Assembly (NCBI RefSeq): GCF_019203965.1
Contig: NZ_CP076448.1
Location: forward strand, 2,743,001 to 2,807,000
Source: Elioraea tepida
GTDB lineage: Bacteria > Pseudomonadota > Alphaproteobacteria > Acetobacterales > Acetobacteraceae
Direction of reading: 5' to 3'
Length of the DNA: 64,000 nucleotides
Part shown: piece after piece, positions 42,113 to 53,173 of the stretch
Position numbering within the stretch: the first letter of the stretch is position 1
How the letters are laid out: every line of letters begins with the position of its first letter
Position numbers and translations under genes: made by a program
Notes under the pieces: model-generated
Databases searched by the model: none
What the model was told of the DNA's origin: nothing
Seen by the model: only the letters and a program-made list of their open reading frames with translations

Positions 42113-42325
42113 TCATCCTCTCTTCCTCTGGCGGCTTCCCGGCGCTTCCTCTTGTTTGCCGGGGCCTGGGCGCCCGTTGCCGGGTCTTGGTCGTGGTGTG
42201 GCACGTCGGTGCGGGAGCGCGAGGCCCGGGGGCTCGGGAGGGGAGGGAGAGGGACGGCCCTTCGCCGCTCGGGCCTCGCGCATCAGGCGATGACGCAGCG
42301 CGTCCGACTGCGCCGCTGCGGCCAT
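42113..42325 (-). CDS. Possible small basic protein between the repeat peptide and the DUF6065 gene
   Basis: An open frame of 70 codons from the ATG at 42325, nine bases after the peptide stop and ending eight bases before the DUF6065 start. It begins MAAAAQSDALRHRLMREARAAKG, which could be a helix, and then becomes Pro/Arg-rich low-complexity sequence. Spacing fits an operon, but composition could equally be a chance frame in GC-rich DNA. No ribosome-binding site stands out. Low confidence. Confidence 0.25.
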   Translation of the reverse strand: MAAAAQSDALRHRLMREARAAKGRPSPSPPEPPGLALPHRRATPRPRPGNGRPGPGKQEEAPGSRQRKRG

Positions 42326-42333
42326 CGGGGTGA

Positions 42334-42471
42334 TCAGACGATCGGGGCGATGCCGCCGAGGCGCACCTTGCCGTTGTCGGCGATCGTGCGCGGCAGCGGG
42401 GTGATGATGCCGCCGAGACGGACCTTGGCGGTGTCGGCCACGAGGGCGGGGAGGCGGATTCGCTTGGTCAT
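42334..42471 (-). CDS. 45-residue repeat peptide, candidate ribosomally made natural-product precursor
   Basis: A short gene with a good ribosome-binding site (GAGAAGGAACAGACC before ATG). After MTKRIR it consists of two tandem units: LPALVADTAKVRLGGI followed by ITP, and LPRTIADNGKVRLGGI followed by APIV. The units share LPxxxADxxKVRLGGI, that is 11 identical positions of 16, with third-base differences that show selection on protein (for example GTCCGTCTC against GTGCGCCTC). The size, duplicated core and double-glycine motifs resemble multicore precursor peptides (RiPPs), but no modifying enzyme of known type is beside it. It could instead be a small structural or binding peptide. Confidence 0.6.
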   Translation of the reverse strand: MTKRIRLPALVADTAKVRLGGIITPLPRTIADNGKVRLGGIAPIV

Positions 42472-42524
42472 GGTCTGTTCCTTCTCTTGCCTGTCGGGAC
42501 GAGCAGATCCCGCCGACGCGACGG

Positions 42525-42554
42525 ACGATATGCCCAGATCGAAGGAGAGTGCAA
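42525..42554 (-). promoter_or_regulatory. Candidate promoter of the repeat-peptide gene
   Basis: On the minus strand TTGCAC (42549-42554) and TATCGT (42525-42530) are separated by 18 bases, followed by a leader of about 50 bases to the peptide ATG. The surrounding 42540-42620 stretch is unusually AT-rich for this genome (including GGATTTTTCTC on the minus strand), which supports promoter activity here. Confidence 0.4.
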
Positions 42555-42733
42555 GAGAAAAATCCTATTTCGGCGCTTTTTCCTTTCGTGAAGGTATGCC
42601 GTCCTTGCAACCATCGGTATATGCGCGATCTCACGGCCCTTGACGGCGATCTCACGCGTGCGCGCAGCGCGTCCACGCTACCTAGAGCGCGGACGAGGCG
42701 GACATCCGGGCCCCTCGCCAACAAGGACATGCG

Positions 42734-43042
42734 ATGACGAAGGACGAGCCACAGGACCTCCCGCCGGTCGCCGGCGATCCGATCCTCCTGCACGTGCTTG
42801 CCGCCGCCCAGCGCTTCGCGGCTTGGTATGCCGAGTATCTCTCGGTTGGGGCCGCTCCCGCCGGATACAGTGGACCGGCCGCGGAACAGCGCGTCGATGA
42901 GGTCGTCCGCCACTTGCAGCATGCGGTGTTCGACCTGATGGCGGCCGTGCACGCGATGAACCGCCATTGCTCGGGCCAAGCGGCGGCCTCTGAGGCGCCG
43001 AAGCGGCGGTCGCTCGCGGTGGCGCGGACGGCCGTCCACTGA
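42734..43042 (+). CDS. 102-residue protein of unknown function, divergent from the repeat peptide
   Basis: The ATG has an AAGGA ribosome-binding site six bases upstream. The protein begins MTKDEPQDLPPVAGDPILLHVLAAAQRFAAWYAEYLSVG, then AAEQRVDEVVRHLQHAVFDLMAAVHAMNRHCSG, predicted mostly helical with two His-containing helices; the C-terminal 20 residues are basic. No domain recognised. It is divergent from the peptide/DUF6065 genes across a 262-base promoter region, so shared regulation is plausible. Confidence 0.55.
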   Translation: MTKDEPQDLPPVAGDPILLHVLAAAQRFAAWYAEYLSVGAAPAGYSGPAAEQRVDEVVRHLQHAVFDLMAAVHAMNRHCSGQAAASEAPKRRSLAVARTAVH

Positions 43043-43076
43043 GCCAGGCGGCCGGCGGCCGGGCCAGACACTCCTT

Positions 43077-43104
43077 CGCCAGGGCAGCAGCTCCTGGCCT
43101 GGCG
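43077..43104 (+). terminator. Possible terminator hairpin
   Basis: CGCCAGG (43077-43083) and CCTGGCG (43098-43104) form a seven-pair stem 35 bases after the 102-residue gene, and outer CTCC/GGAG can extend it with a bulge. No T tract follows, so this is tentative. Confidence 0.35.
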
Positions 43105-43290
43105 GAGACCGGCAGGCGCGCGCCAGCGCCGCGCGGCCCTGACGGGGCGCGCAACAGCACAGGCCGGCTGATCGGATCGCGCGCAGAGGCGGTCGGCGCT
43201 AACACTTTCACGCGCGTCGCCGGTGGCCAGTTCGCGTCAGGATCGGATAGACTCGGGCTGTGGCTCCTGCACACAGCACATCGCGTTCCG

Positions 43291-45315
43291 ATGCCTGACG
43301 GTCTGGCCGATCCCGCGCTCCCGCCGGCCCAGTCGGATCAGATCACGCTCCGCCTCCGCCTGATCGGCACGATGGATGCGTGGGGGCTTGCGAGCGAGCG
43401 CGTGCTGCCGCGCGTGCGTAAGACACGCGGCATTCTCGCCGTGCTTGCCCTCTCCGCCGGGCGGCCGGTTCCGCGCGCGCGTCTCACTGGCCTGTTCTGG
43501 AGCAGGCGTGACCGGGAACAGGCCCGCGCCTCGCTCAGGCAGTCGCTGCATGAGCTCGGACATGCGCTCGCTCCCTGCGGCGGGATTCTTGTCACGACCC
43601 GCGAGACGGCCCAGCTCCTGCCCGAGCGGCTCTGGGTGGACGCGACCGAGGTGCTTCGTCTCGGCGCGACCGAGCCGGCCGCACTCGACGTGATCGAGGG
43701 GACGCTGCTCGCCGACCTCGACGGGCTCGATCCGGCCTTCGACCAGTGGCTCGCTGAGGAGAGGCGGCGTTTCCGCGCCCGCGCCAGAACCCAGGCGGAG
43801 GCCCATTACAGCGCCCACGACCCGGCCGAGGTGCGGGTCGTCGCCGCCCGGCGGATCGTGCAGATCGATCCGACCTACGAGCCTGGGTGGCTTGCGCTGA
43901 TCCAGGCGCTCGGCGATCTCGGCGACCGCTCCGCAGCGCTTGCCGCCTACGACCAGGCGCGCGCCGAACTCGCTCGCGTCGGCGCCGAGCCGGCGGCCGA
44001 GCTCGAGGCCACCGCGCAGCGGCTTCGGCTGGAACTCCGCGCCGCCGGCCAGCCGCGAACGGAGGTCTCCACAAGCCATCCGCCGCCGCAGCGGGCGACG
44101 GTGCGCGGCGCGCGAATCGGCGTCGCGCCCCTGAAGCTCCTCGGCACGGGCGCGGGCGAGCATCTCTCCATCGCTCTCGCCGACGAGATCACCACCGCTC
44201 TGTCGCGCCTGCGCTGGCTCTCGGTCGTCTCCTCGGCCACGCTCGCGCGTCTTCACGACCCGACCGACACCGTCGCCGCGCGGCGCGATCTCGGCCTCGA
44301 CTTCCTGCTGGCAGGGAGCGTGCAGGCGGCCACCTCGCCAGAGACGGGCGCGCCGCAGGTGCGCGTGTCGCTGTCGCTGCTTGATCTCCGCGCGGAGGCG
44401 CAGGTCGTCTGGGCGCAGCGGTTCGACCGCGACGCCTCCGACATCTTCGCGCTTCAGGACGCGGTGGCCTCCGAGGTGGTCGCCCGAATCGATCCCGAGA
44501 TCCTGCTGATCGAGGCGCGCCGGGCCGAGAGCAGGGTGCCCGCGCCGGCCTCCGCCTATGAGCTCCTGCTCAAGGCGATCCCGGCGATCTACCGCCTCGA
44601 CCGAGTGCCCTTCATGGAGGCGGGCGTCCTGCTCGCCGCCGCGATCGCGCGCGAGCCGGACTATGCCGCGCCGCACGCCTGGTATGCCTACTGGCACATT
44701 TTCCTCGTCGGCCAGGGCTGGGCCGAGAATGCCGAGGAGGCGATGCGGACGGCGGGCGATCTCGCCACCCGCGCCATCGCGCTCGACCCGGCGGACGCGC
44801 GCGGCCTCACCATCGCGGGGCATGTGCAGGCCTACCTCCATCGCCGCCACGACCAGGCGATCGCGTTGCACGACCGTGCCCTCAGCATCAACCCGAACCT
44901 GCCGATGGCCTGGGTGTTCTCCGGTGCTGCCCACGGCTATGCCGGCCGCCATGCCGAGGCGATCCGACGGATCGAACGCTACCGCCGCCTCTCGCCGATG
45001 GACCCGCACGCCTTCCTGTTCGAGACGGGGCTGATGACGCCGCACATCCTGCAGGGCGACTACGCCGAAGCGGTGCGGATCGGCGAGGCGGTGACGGCGA
45101 TGCAGCCCAATCTGACCGCCGCCTGGAAGCCCTATGCCATCGCGCTCGCACTGATGGGCCGCGACCAGGAGGCACGCGAGGCGGCGCGTCGTCTGCTCGC
45201 GCTCGAGCCAGGGTTCACGATCTCGGGCTTCCTCGCCACCACACCCTATGTGCGCCCGGAGGACCTCGCCACCCTCGCCGCCGGGCTGGAACGCGCAGGT
45301 CTGCCCAGCGGCTGA
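43291..45315 (+). CDS. BTAD-domain transcriptional regulator with TolB-like and TPR regions
   Basis: A 674-residue protein. The N-terminal winged-helix region (ITLRLRLIGTMDAWGL to about 110, with LPRVRKTRGILAVLALSAGRPVPRARLTGLFW) and a BTAD helical-repeat domain (about 115-260) match SARP-like regulators. Residues 275-400 contain a TolB-like/adenylate-cyclase-linked segment (RIGVAPLKLLGTGAGEHLSIALADEITTALSRL ... FLLAGSVQ). The rest is TPR-like helical repeat (HDQAIALHDRALSINPNLPMAWVFSGAAHGYAGRHAEAI). It probably activates transcription in response to protein or ligand binding on the TPRs. Its target is unknown; the adjacent 102-residue and peptide genes are candidates. Confidence 0.85.
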   Translation: MPDGLADPALPPAQSDQITLRLRLIGTMDAWGLASERVLPRVRKTRGILAVLALSAGRPVPRARLTGLFWSRRDREQARASLRQSLHELGHALAPCGGILVTTRETAQLLPERLWVDATEVLRLGATEPAALDVIEGTLLADLDGLDPAFDQWLAEERRRFRARARTQAEAHYSAHDPAEVRVVAARRIVQIDPTYEPGWLALIQALGDLGDRSAALAAYDQARAELARVGAEPAAELEATAQRLRLELRAAGQPRTEVSTSHPPPQRATVRGARIGVAPLKLLGTGAGEHLSIALADEITTALSRLRWLSVVSSATLARLHDPTDTVAARRDLGLDFLLAGSVQAATSPETGAPQVRVSLSLLDLRAEAQVVWAQRFDRDASDIFALQDAVASEVVARIDPEILLIEARRAESRVPAPASAYELLLKAIPAIYRLDRVPFMEAGVLLAAAIAREPDYAAPHAWYAYWHIFLVGQGWAENAEEAMRTAGDLATRAIALDPADARGLTIAGHVQAYLHRRHDQAIALHDRALSINPNLPMAWVFSGAAHGYAGRHAEAIRRIERYRRLSPMDPHAFLFETGLMTPHILQGDYAEAVRIGEAVTAMQPNLTAAWKPYAIALALMGRDQEAREAARRLLALEPGFTISGFLATTPYVRPEDLATLAAGLERAGLPSG

Positions 45316-45425
45316 GAAGCCCCTTTGTTGCGGCGCACCATCGCCTGGGCTAGGCTGCGCCGAGGGTCGACGAAGCCCCGCCGCGCCTTCCATACACGCG
45401 CGGTGCGCCAAAACGGGAACGCCGC

Positions 45426-48184
<2,759 letters not shown>

Positions 48185-48188
<4 letters not shown>

Positions 48189-48736
48189 GCGAGCCGAGGA
48201 TCGCCCTCTATCCCGGCACCTTCGACCCGGTGACGAAGGGGCATCTCGACATCATCGGCCGTGCCGCGAGGCTGTTCGATCGTCTCGTCATCGGGGTGGC
48301 GGCGAATGCCGGAAAGGGGCCGCTCTTCAGGCCCGAGGAACGGGTAGCGATGCTTGAGGCGGCGATCGCGCCGATCGCCGCGCGCAACGGCACGGTGATC
48401 GAGGTGATCGCCTTCGATTCGCTCTTGATCCATTTCGCGAAGCGGATCAAGGCTCGGGTGATCATCCGCGGGCTGCGCGCCGTTTCCGACTTCGAGTACG
48501 AGTTCCAGATGGCCGGCATGAATGCCCGTCTCGACCCAGGGGTGGAGACGGTGTTCCTGATGGCGTCGGAGGGCGTGCACTTCATCTCGAGCCGGTTCGT
48601 CAAGGAGATCGCGCGGCTTTCGGGCGACATCTCGCCCTTCGTCACGCCCGAGGTCCTTGCCGCCGTCACCGCCAAGGTCGCGGCCGAGGGAGAACCGGCG
48701 AGGCTTGCCTCGGGCTCGGGTTCGGCGCACGACTGA
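48185..48736 (+). CDS. coaD: Phosphopantetheine adenylyltransferase
   Basis: 183 residues from a GTG that overlaps the gyrA stop. The nucleotidyltransferase motif [16 protein letters not shown] (TxGH-like) and [21 protein letters not shown], then [19 protein letters not shown], identify CoaD. It transfers AMP from ATP to 4'-phosphopantetheine to form dephospho-CoA, the penultimate CoA step. Cotranslation with gyrA and position before a peptidyl-prolyl isomerase is common in Alphaproteobacteria. Confidence 0.95.
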
Positions 48737-48763
48737 CCGCCGATTCTTCATGGGAGGTTCCGG

Positions 48764-49333
48764 ATGACGGCCACGCTCCGCCTCGCGCTCACAGGCGCGG
48801 TGTTCCTGATGATGGCCGCGACGGCGGACGCGCAGGCGCCGCTTCCTGACCCCGAAAACACGCTCTACATGGACCTCAGGACCGGCCGGGTCGTGATCCA
48901 GCTCAGGCCCGACCTCGCGCCGAAGCATGTCGAGCAGGTCAAGACGCTCGTGCGCCAAGGGTTCTACGACAACACGCCCTTCCATCGCGTGATCGAGGGC
49001 TTCATGGCCCAGGGCGGGGACCCGACCGGCACCGGCACTGGGCGGAGCCGCCTTCCCAACCTCCCGGCCGAGTTCACGACCCGCGCGCGGTTCCTGCGCG
49101 GCACCGTCGGGGCGGCACGGTCGCAGGACCCCAACAGCGCCAACAGCCAGTTCTTCATCATGTTCGCTCCCGGCCCATTCCTCGACGGCCAGTACACGAT
49201 TTGGGGCCAGGTCATCGAAGGCATGGAGCACGTGGATGCGATCAAGCGCGGCGATCCGAACCGCAACGGACAGGTGGCGCCGCCGCCCGATCGGATCCTC
49301 AGGATGCGCGTCGCGGCCGATGTGCGCGACTGA
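48764..49333 (+). CDS. Cyclophilin-type peptidyl-prolyl cis-trans isomerase, exported
   Basis: 189 residues with a signal peptide (LRLALTGAVFLMMAATADAQA). The cyclophilin core is clear: FYDNTPFHRVIEGFMAQGGDPTGTGTGR, RGTVGAARSQDPNSANSQFFIMF and FLDGQYTIWGQVIEGME. It should catalyse proline isomerisation during protein folding in the periplasm. A GGAGGT-type ribosome-binding site precedes the ATG. It is third in the gyrA-coaD run. Confidence 0.93.
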   Translation: MTATLRLALTGAVFLMMAATADAQAPLPDPENTLYMDLRTGRVVIQLRPDLAPKHVEQVKTLVRQGFYDNTPFHRVIEGFMAQGGDPTGTGTGRSRLPNLPAEFTTRARFLRGTVGAARSQDPNSANSQFFIMFAPGPFLDGQYTIWGQVIEGMEHVDAIKRGDPNRNGQVAPPPDRILRMRVAADVRD

Positions 49334-49390
49334 CGCGCCTCTTTTGACGCGCGGGCGAGGGCGGCCTAGAACCCGCCCGGTTGCCGCAGG

Positions 49391-49465
49391 GGGCCGGTAG
49401 CTCAGCGGTAGAGCACGGGACTTTTAATCTCGTGGCCGAGGGTTCGAATCCCTCCCGGCTCACCA
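49391..49465 (+). tRNA. tRNA-Lys (anticodon TTT)
   Basis: A 75-base cloverleaf. The acceptor stem GGGCCGG pairs with CCGGCTC (one G-T pair); the D arm is GCTC/GAGC, the anticodon arm is CGGGA-CTTTTAA-TCTCG with anticodon TTT, and the T arm is GAGGG-TTCGAAT-CCCTC. The discriminator A and the CCA end are encoded at 49462-49465. Confidence 0.95.
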
Positions 49466-49472
49466 GCGCACC

Positions 49473-50633
49473 TCAGGCTGCGAACCGCACCCCCTCCCGC
49501 GCGTGCCACAGGCGGCCCGCGATCACCACGCCGTCGGACACGATCCGCCTGTCACCCTCGAGATGCTCGCCCACCACGTCCTCGTAGTCGAACCGCCCCT
49601 CGAGCACGGAGAGGATCGTCGCATCCCCCGGCGCGCCGGGGCGCAGCGTGCCGAGCTCCGGGCGCCGCAGCACCCGCGCCGCATTTACGGTGGAGGTGGC
49701 AATCACCTCCTGAAGCGTCATGCCGAGGCAGAGGAATTTCGACAGCGTCGTCACCTGATCATAGGCCGGCCCGTTGATGCAGAGGGCGTGCACGTCCGAC
49801 GAGATCGTGTCGGGCAGGAACCCGTTCGCGAGCATCGTCCGTGCGGTCTTGAACGAGAACGAGCCCTTGCCGTGGCCGATGTCGAACCAGACGCCGCGGT
49901 CCCGCGCGGCGAGCACTGCCTGCTTCACCGTCCCTTGCGCCGTCACCGGGGCGTTGGGGAAGGGGCGGAAGGCGTGGGTGAGCACGTCCCCCGGCCGCAG
50001 GCGGTTCACAACGTCCTCGTAGGACGGGGGCGGGTGGTCGATATGCGCCATCAGCGGCAGACCGGTCTCCTCCGCCACTTGGAGCGCGATCTCGAGCGGC
50101 GCTGTCCCCTGCGTGCCGGAGGAGTTCCTGCCGACCCGAACCTTGATGCCGACGATCACGTCGCGGTTCGCCTCCGCCACCGCAACCGCGTCGATCGGGT
50201 TCATCAGCCGAATCTCCTCGCTCTCGCCCACCATCACGCGTTGCGAGAAGCCGAAGATGCCGGCGTGCGAGACGTGCAGATAGGCGAGGATCCGCACCGC
50301 CGAGGGCTCGATCACATGCCTGCGGAAGCCCATGAAATTTCCTGGGCCCGCGCTGCCCGTGTCCACCGCCGTGGTCACGCCGGAGCTGCGCGCGAAGGCC
50401 TCCGCATCGATGCCGAGCGAGGTTCCGTGCACGTAGACATGGGTATGGAGGTCGATTAGCCCGGGCGTGACGATGTGGCCGGAGACGTCGCGCACGTCCT
50501 TGGCCCCGTCGCGGGGAATGTCCCGCGCCACGCGCGCCACGGTGCCGCCTGCGAAGGCGACGTCCATCACCCCGTCGAGGTTCTGGGACGGGTCGATCAC
50601 ATGCCCGCCGGCGAGGATCAGGTCGTAGCCCAT
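49473..50633 (-). CDS. Amidohydrolase/deacetylase family metallohydrolase
   Basis: A 386-residue dihydroorotase-like amidohydrolase. The DLHTHVYVHG metal site follows VTPGLI, and VIVGIKVRVGRNSSGTQG supplies the bridging lysine region; LMAHIDHPPPSYEDVV and SSDVHALCINGPAYD hold further ligands. The class includes deacetylases and cyclic amide hydrolases; the substrate is not readable. Its start lies 29 bases after the RidA-like gene stop on the same strand, so both may act in nitrogen-compound catabolism. Confidence 0.87.
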   Translation of the reverse strand: MGYDLILAGGHVIDPSQNLDGVMDVAFAGGTVARVARDIPRDGAKDVRDVSGHIVTPGLIDLHTHVYVHGTSLGIDAEAFARSSGVTTAVDTGSAGPGNFMGFRRHVIEPSAVRILAYLHVSHAGIFGFSQRVMVGESEEIRLMNPIDAVAVAEANRDVIVGIKVRVGRNSSGTQGTAPLEIALQVAEETGLPLMAHIDHPPPSYEDVVNRLRPGDVLTHAFRPFPNAPVTAQGTVKQAVLAARDRGVWFDIGHGKGSFSFKTARTMLANGFLPDTISSDVHALCINGPAYDQVTTLSKFLCLGMTLQEVIATSTVNAARVLRRPELGTLRPGAPGDATILSVLEGRFDYEDVVGEHLEGDRRIVSDGVVIAGRLWHAREGVRFAA

Positions 50634-50661
50634 GCTCGGTCCCTCATGCGTGTGCTGCGTC

Positions 50662-51135
50662 CTACGGACGGATGGCGACGATCGCCTCGATCTCGACCGT
50701 GATGTTGTTCGGCAGCGACCCCATGCCGACGGCAGAGCGCGCGTGCCGCCCCTCCTCCCCGAACACCGCCTCGAGAAGCTCCGAACACCCGTTGATCACC
50801 GCCGGATGGTCGCGGAAGCCGGCGGCGGCGTTGACCATGCCGAGCAGCTTGACGATCGCAGCCACACGGTCGAGCGAGCCCAAGGCGGAACGCATCACGG
50901 CGAGAAGCTGTAGCCCGACGAGACGGGCATGCTCATAGGCCTCGGCCACGCTAACGGCCGTTCCGACCTGGCCCTCGTGGTAGCCGCCGTCCGGGCGCCG
51001 CGGCCCCTGGCCGGAGAGGAACAGGAGGTCGCCCGCGCGGCGATAGGCCACGTAGCGTCCGACAGGGGCGGGCGCGGGCGGCAGGACGAGCCCGAGCCGT
51101 GCGAGCCGAGCCTCGGGCGTCTCCGTCTCCGCCAT
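50662..51135 (-). CDS. RidA family (YjgF/YER057c) protein
   Basis: A 157-residue RidA-like protein with an N-terminal extension. It shows VGRYVAYRRAGDLLFLSGQGPRRPDG, LVGLQLLAVMRSALGSLDRVAAIVKLLGMVNAAAGF and ARSAVGMGSLPNNITVEIEAIVAI, typical of the longer YjgF subgroup that lacks the strict arginine of true RidA (the SAVG region reads ARSAVGMG). RidA proteins hydrolyse reactive enamines and imines; this subgroup may act on other amides. It precedes the amidohydrolase in a probable operon. Confidence 0.87.
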   Translation of the reverse strand: MAETETPEARLARLGLVLPPAPAPVGRYVAYRRAGDLLFLSGQGPRRPDGGYHEGQVGTAVSVAEAYEHARLVGLQLLAVMRSALGSLDRVAAIVKLLGMVNAAAGFRDHPAVINGCSELLEAVFGEEGRHARSAVGMGSLPNNITVEIEAIVAIRP

Positions 51136-51331
51136 GGTGCGTCCTCCCGCGCGTCGTGCCGTCGAGGCAGCTCGGAGGCGAGGCTAGAGGGGCTTGATGC
51201 GGCTGGCAACGGACCGGGTGAGGTCGGGCGAAGGGGCTCAAGAGGGCGGCGCGCACCCTGGCGGCCGCGCTGGCGCGCCGCGCCATGCCGCTGCCATTGC
51301 CTTGCCTCGGAGCGCTGCTCATCTCGGAGGC

Positions 51332-51730
51332 ATGCGCCCGCGCCTGATCCTGCTCGCGCTCGGCTTCGCGGCGTCGGCCTGCGCGAGCACGCCCCATGCC
51401 TGGCAGAACCCGGCCACGGGCGAGCTTGCCCCGACGGATGTGATCGACGGGTGCCTCGCCGAGGCGCAGCGCGAGGCGCATCGCAGCGTGTTCCTCTACG
51501 GCTGGTATGGCTGGGGCACGCCCTGGGTCGGCTGGCCGTGGGGCCCGCATCCTCGTGCGTGGGGTTTCGGAACCGGGCTCGGCTACACCAATCTCGCCTT
51601 CGTGCAACGCACGCAGGAGCTGATGGCGTTCTGCATGCGTCTCAAGGGCTTCGCCTGGCTCCCGGTTCGCCCGGCCACGGGTGCGGCGGTGCCTGCGCCC
51701 GACACGGCCGCGACGCAGGCAAAGCCCTGA
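51332..51730 (+). CDS. Probable small lipoprotein, Gly/Trp/Tyr-rich
   Basis: 132 residues with a lipoprotein-like leader (RPRLILLALGFAASAC; Cys17 after SA fits a weak lipobox). The middle is unusually aromatic and glycine-rich: FLYGWYGWGTPWVGWPWGPHPRAWGFGTG. It ends CMRLKGFAWLPVRP with an Ala/Pro tail. No domain recognised; a cell-envelope anchor is likely. A GGAGG site precedes the ATG. The 196-base gap upstream of it toward the leftward RidA gene contains no other gene that I can see. Confidence 0.65.
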   Translation: MRPRLILLALGFAASACASTPHAWQNPATGELAPTDVIDGCLAEAQREAHRSVFLYGWYGWGTPWVGWPWGPHPRAWGFGTGLGYTNLAFVQRTQELMAFCMRLKGFAWLPVRPATGAAVPAPDTAATQAKP

Positions 51731-51803
51731 CAGCCCCGTGTGCTGACGTTTATCGGCGGAGCGCCCATAACTGGTGTGGTTGAGGTCGCGACGGAGGTCG
51801 TCG

Positions 51804-52829
51804 ATGGTGGTGCATCGCCGCAAGCCCTGGCAGCTCCCCGAGAGCGCCATCACGCCTGAGGAGGCTGTTCTTGCCCATGCGGCGGCGAAGCGGAGCGGGC
51901 CCTCGCGCCGCGCGCTGCTCGGCGCCGCTGCCGGCCTCGGCGCTCTCGGGCTCGGCGGCGGCCCTGCCGCGCGCGCCCAAGGGCGAGACCCGATCGGCTG
52001 GTGGAACGCGCAGATCGCGAACGATCCGAGCCGCGGCCTCTACCCCGCCGCCCGGAACGACCGCTACACCCTCGACCGGCCGCTGACCGAGGCGCGCCAG
52101 GCGATCGTCTACAACAACTTCTACGAGTTCGGCTCGCACAAGGAGATCTGGCGTGCCGCACAGCGCCTCGAGACGCGCCCCTGGACGGTGACGATCGACG
52201 GCCTCGTCGCGTCGCCGAAGACGGTCGACATCGATACCCTGATCAGGGCGTTCCCGCTCGAGGAGCGTCTCTATCGCTTCCGCTGCGTCGAGGCCTGGGC
52301 GATGGCCGTGCCATGGACCGGCTTTCCGCTCGCGGCGCTGATCCGCTGGGCTGAGCCCCTGGGCGGGGCGAAATACGTGATCTTCCAGAGCTTCGAGAAC
52401 CGGGCGATCGCTCCCGGCTTCCGCCAGACCTGGTATCCCTGGCCCTATGCGGATGCGTTCACGCTCGAGGAGTGCGTCAACGAGCTCGCGCTGATGGTCA
52501 CAGGGATCTACGGCAAGCCGCTGCCGCCGCAGATGGGCGCGCCGATCCGCCCCATCCTGCCGTGGAAATACGGCTTCAAGCAGCCGAAATCGGTGGTTCG
52601 GATCACCTTCGTGGCGGAGCGCCCGGTCGGCTTCTGGGAGAGGCTTCAGCCCTCCGAGTACGGGTTCTGGGCCAATGTGAACCCGGATGTGCCGCACCCA
52701 CGCTGGAGCCAGGCGACGGAACGCATGCTCGGCACCGGCGAACGCCGGCCGACCCTGATCTGGAACGGCTATGGCGAGCACGTGGCGCATCTCTACGCCG
52801 GGCTCGCGCACGAGCGCCTGTTCGCATGA
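51804..52829 (+). CDS. msrP: Protein-methionine-sulfoxide reductase, catalytic molybdopterin subunit
   Basis: A 341-residue MsrP (YedY). It has a twin-arginine signal (SRRALLGAAAGLGALGLGG), the molybdenum-ligating cysteine in YRFRCVEAWAMAVPW (Cys161) and the Moco domain ending around GEHVAHLYAGLAHERL. MsrP repairs oxidised methionine in periplasmic proteins using electrons from the quinone pool. ATG 51804 follows GGAGG; an upstream GTG in frame would add basic sequence before the signal. The membrane heme partner MsrQ, normally adjacent, is not in this window. Confidence 0.92.
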   Translation: MVVHRRKPWQLPESAITPEEAVLAHAAAKRSGPSRRALLGAAAGLGALGLGGGPAARAQGRDPIGWWNAQIANDPSRGLYPAARNDRYTLDRPLTEARQAIVYNNFYEFGSHKEIWRAAQRLETRPWTVTIDGLVASPKTVDIDTLIRAFPLEERLYRFRCVEAWAMAVPWTGFPLAALIRWAEPLGGAKYVIFQSFENRAIAPGFRQTWYPWPYADAFTLEECVNELALMVTGIYGKPLPPQMGAPIRPILPWKYGFKQPKSVVRITFVAERPVGFWERLQPSEYGFWANVNPDVPHPRWSQATERMLGTGERRPTLIWNGYGEHVAHLYAGLAHERLFA

Positions 52830-52860
52830 GGCCTTCCGCCGCTCACCGTCAGGACCTGCC

Positions 52861-53166
52861 ATGCGCGGCCTCGTGCGCGGGCTGATGGGCGTGCTCGGGG
52901 TGCTCCTCCTCGCCGCGTCGCTTTGGCCTGCCGCGCGCGAGGCGCTCGCGGCGTTCTCGGGCACGCACCGGCTGATCCCGCTGGGCCAGCTCTGGTTCGA
53001 GATCGATCCACCGAGCCTGAACTTGGCGCAGGCCGGGATCCAGCGCCATGTGGCGCCGTGGCTCTGGGAGGATGTGGTGCAGCCGCTGCTCGAGCTTCCC
53101 GCCTGGCCGGTGCTCGCTGGCCTCGGCACGGTGCTGCTCGCGCTTCGCCCGTTCCGCTCGCGCTAG
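52861..53166 (+). CDS. Small membrane protein of unknown function
   Basis: A 101-residue protein with an N-terminal helix (RGLVRGLMGVLGVLLLAASLW), a polar middle (FSGTHRLIPLGQLWFEIDPPSLNLAQAGIQRHVAPWLWEDVV) and a C-terminal hydrophobic helix ending RPFRSR. The middle would lie in the periplasm if both helices cross the membrane. It starts 31 bases after msrP and ends seven bases before the NtrC-like regulator, so it is probably in the same transcript. I do not recognise it; it is too short and lacks the heme histidine pattern for MsrQ. Confidence 0.6.
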   Translation: MRGLVRGLMGVLGVLLLAASLWPAAREALAAFSGTHRLIPLGQLWFEIDPPSLNLAQAGIQRHVAPWLWEDVVQPLLELPAWPVLAGLGTVLLALRPFRSR

Positions 53167-53173
53167 ATCGGGA

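Noticed and set aside
42549-42737. A plus-strand 62-codon frame in the peptide promoter region
   Set aside because: It has no ribosome-binding site, overlaps the candidate promoter and extends into the leader of the 102-residue gene.
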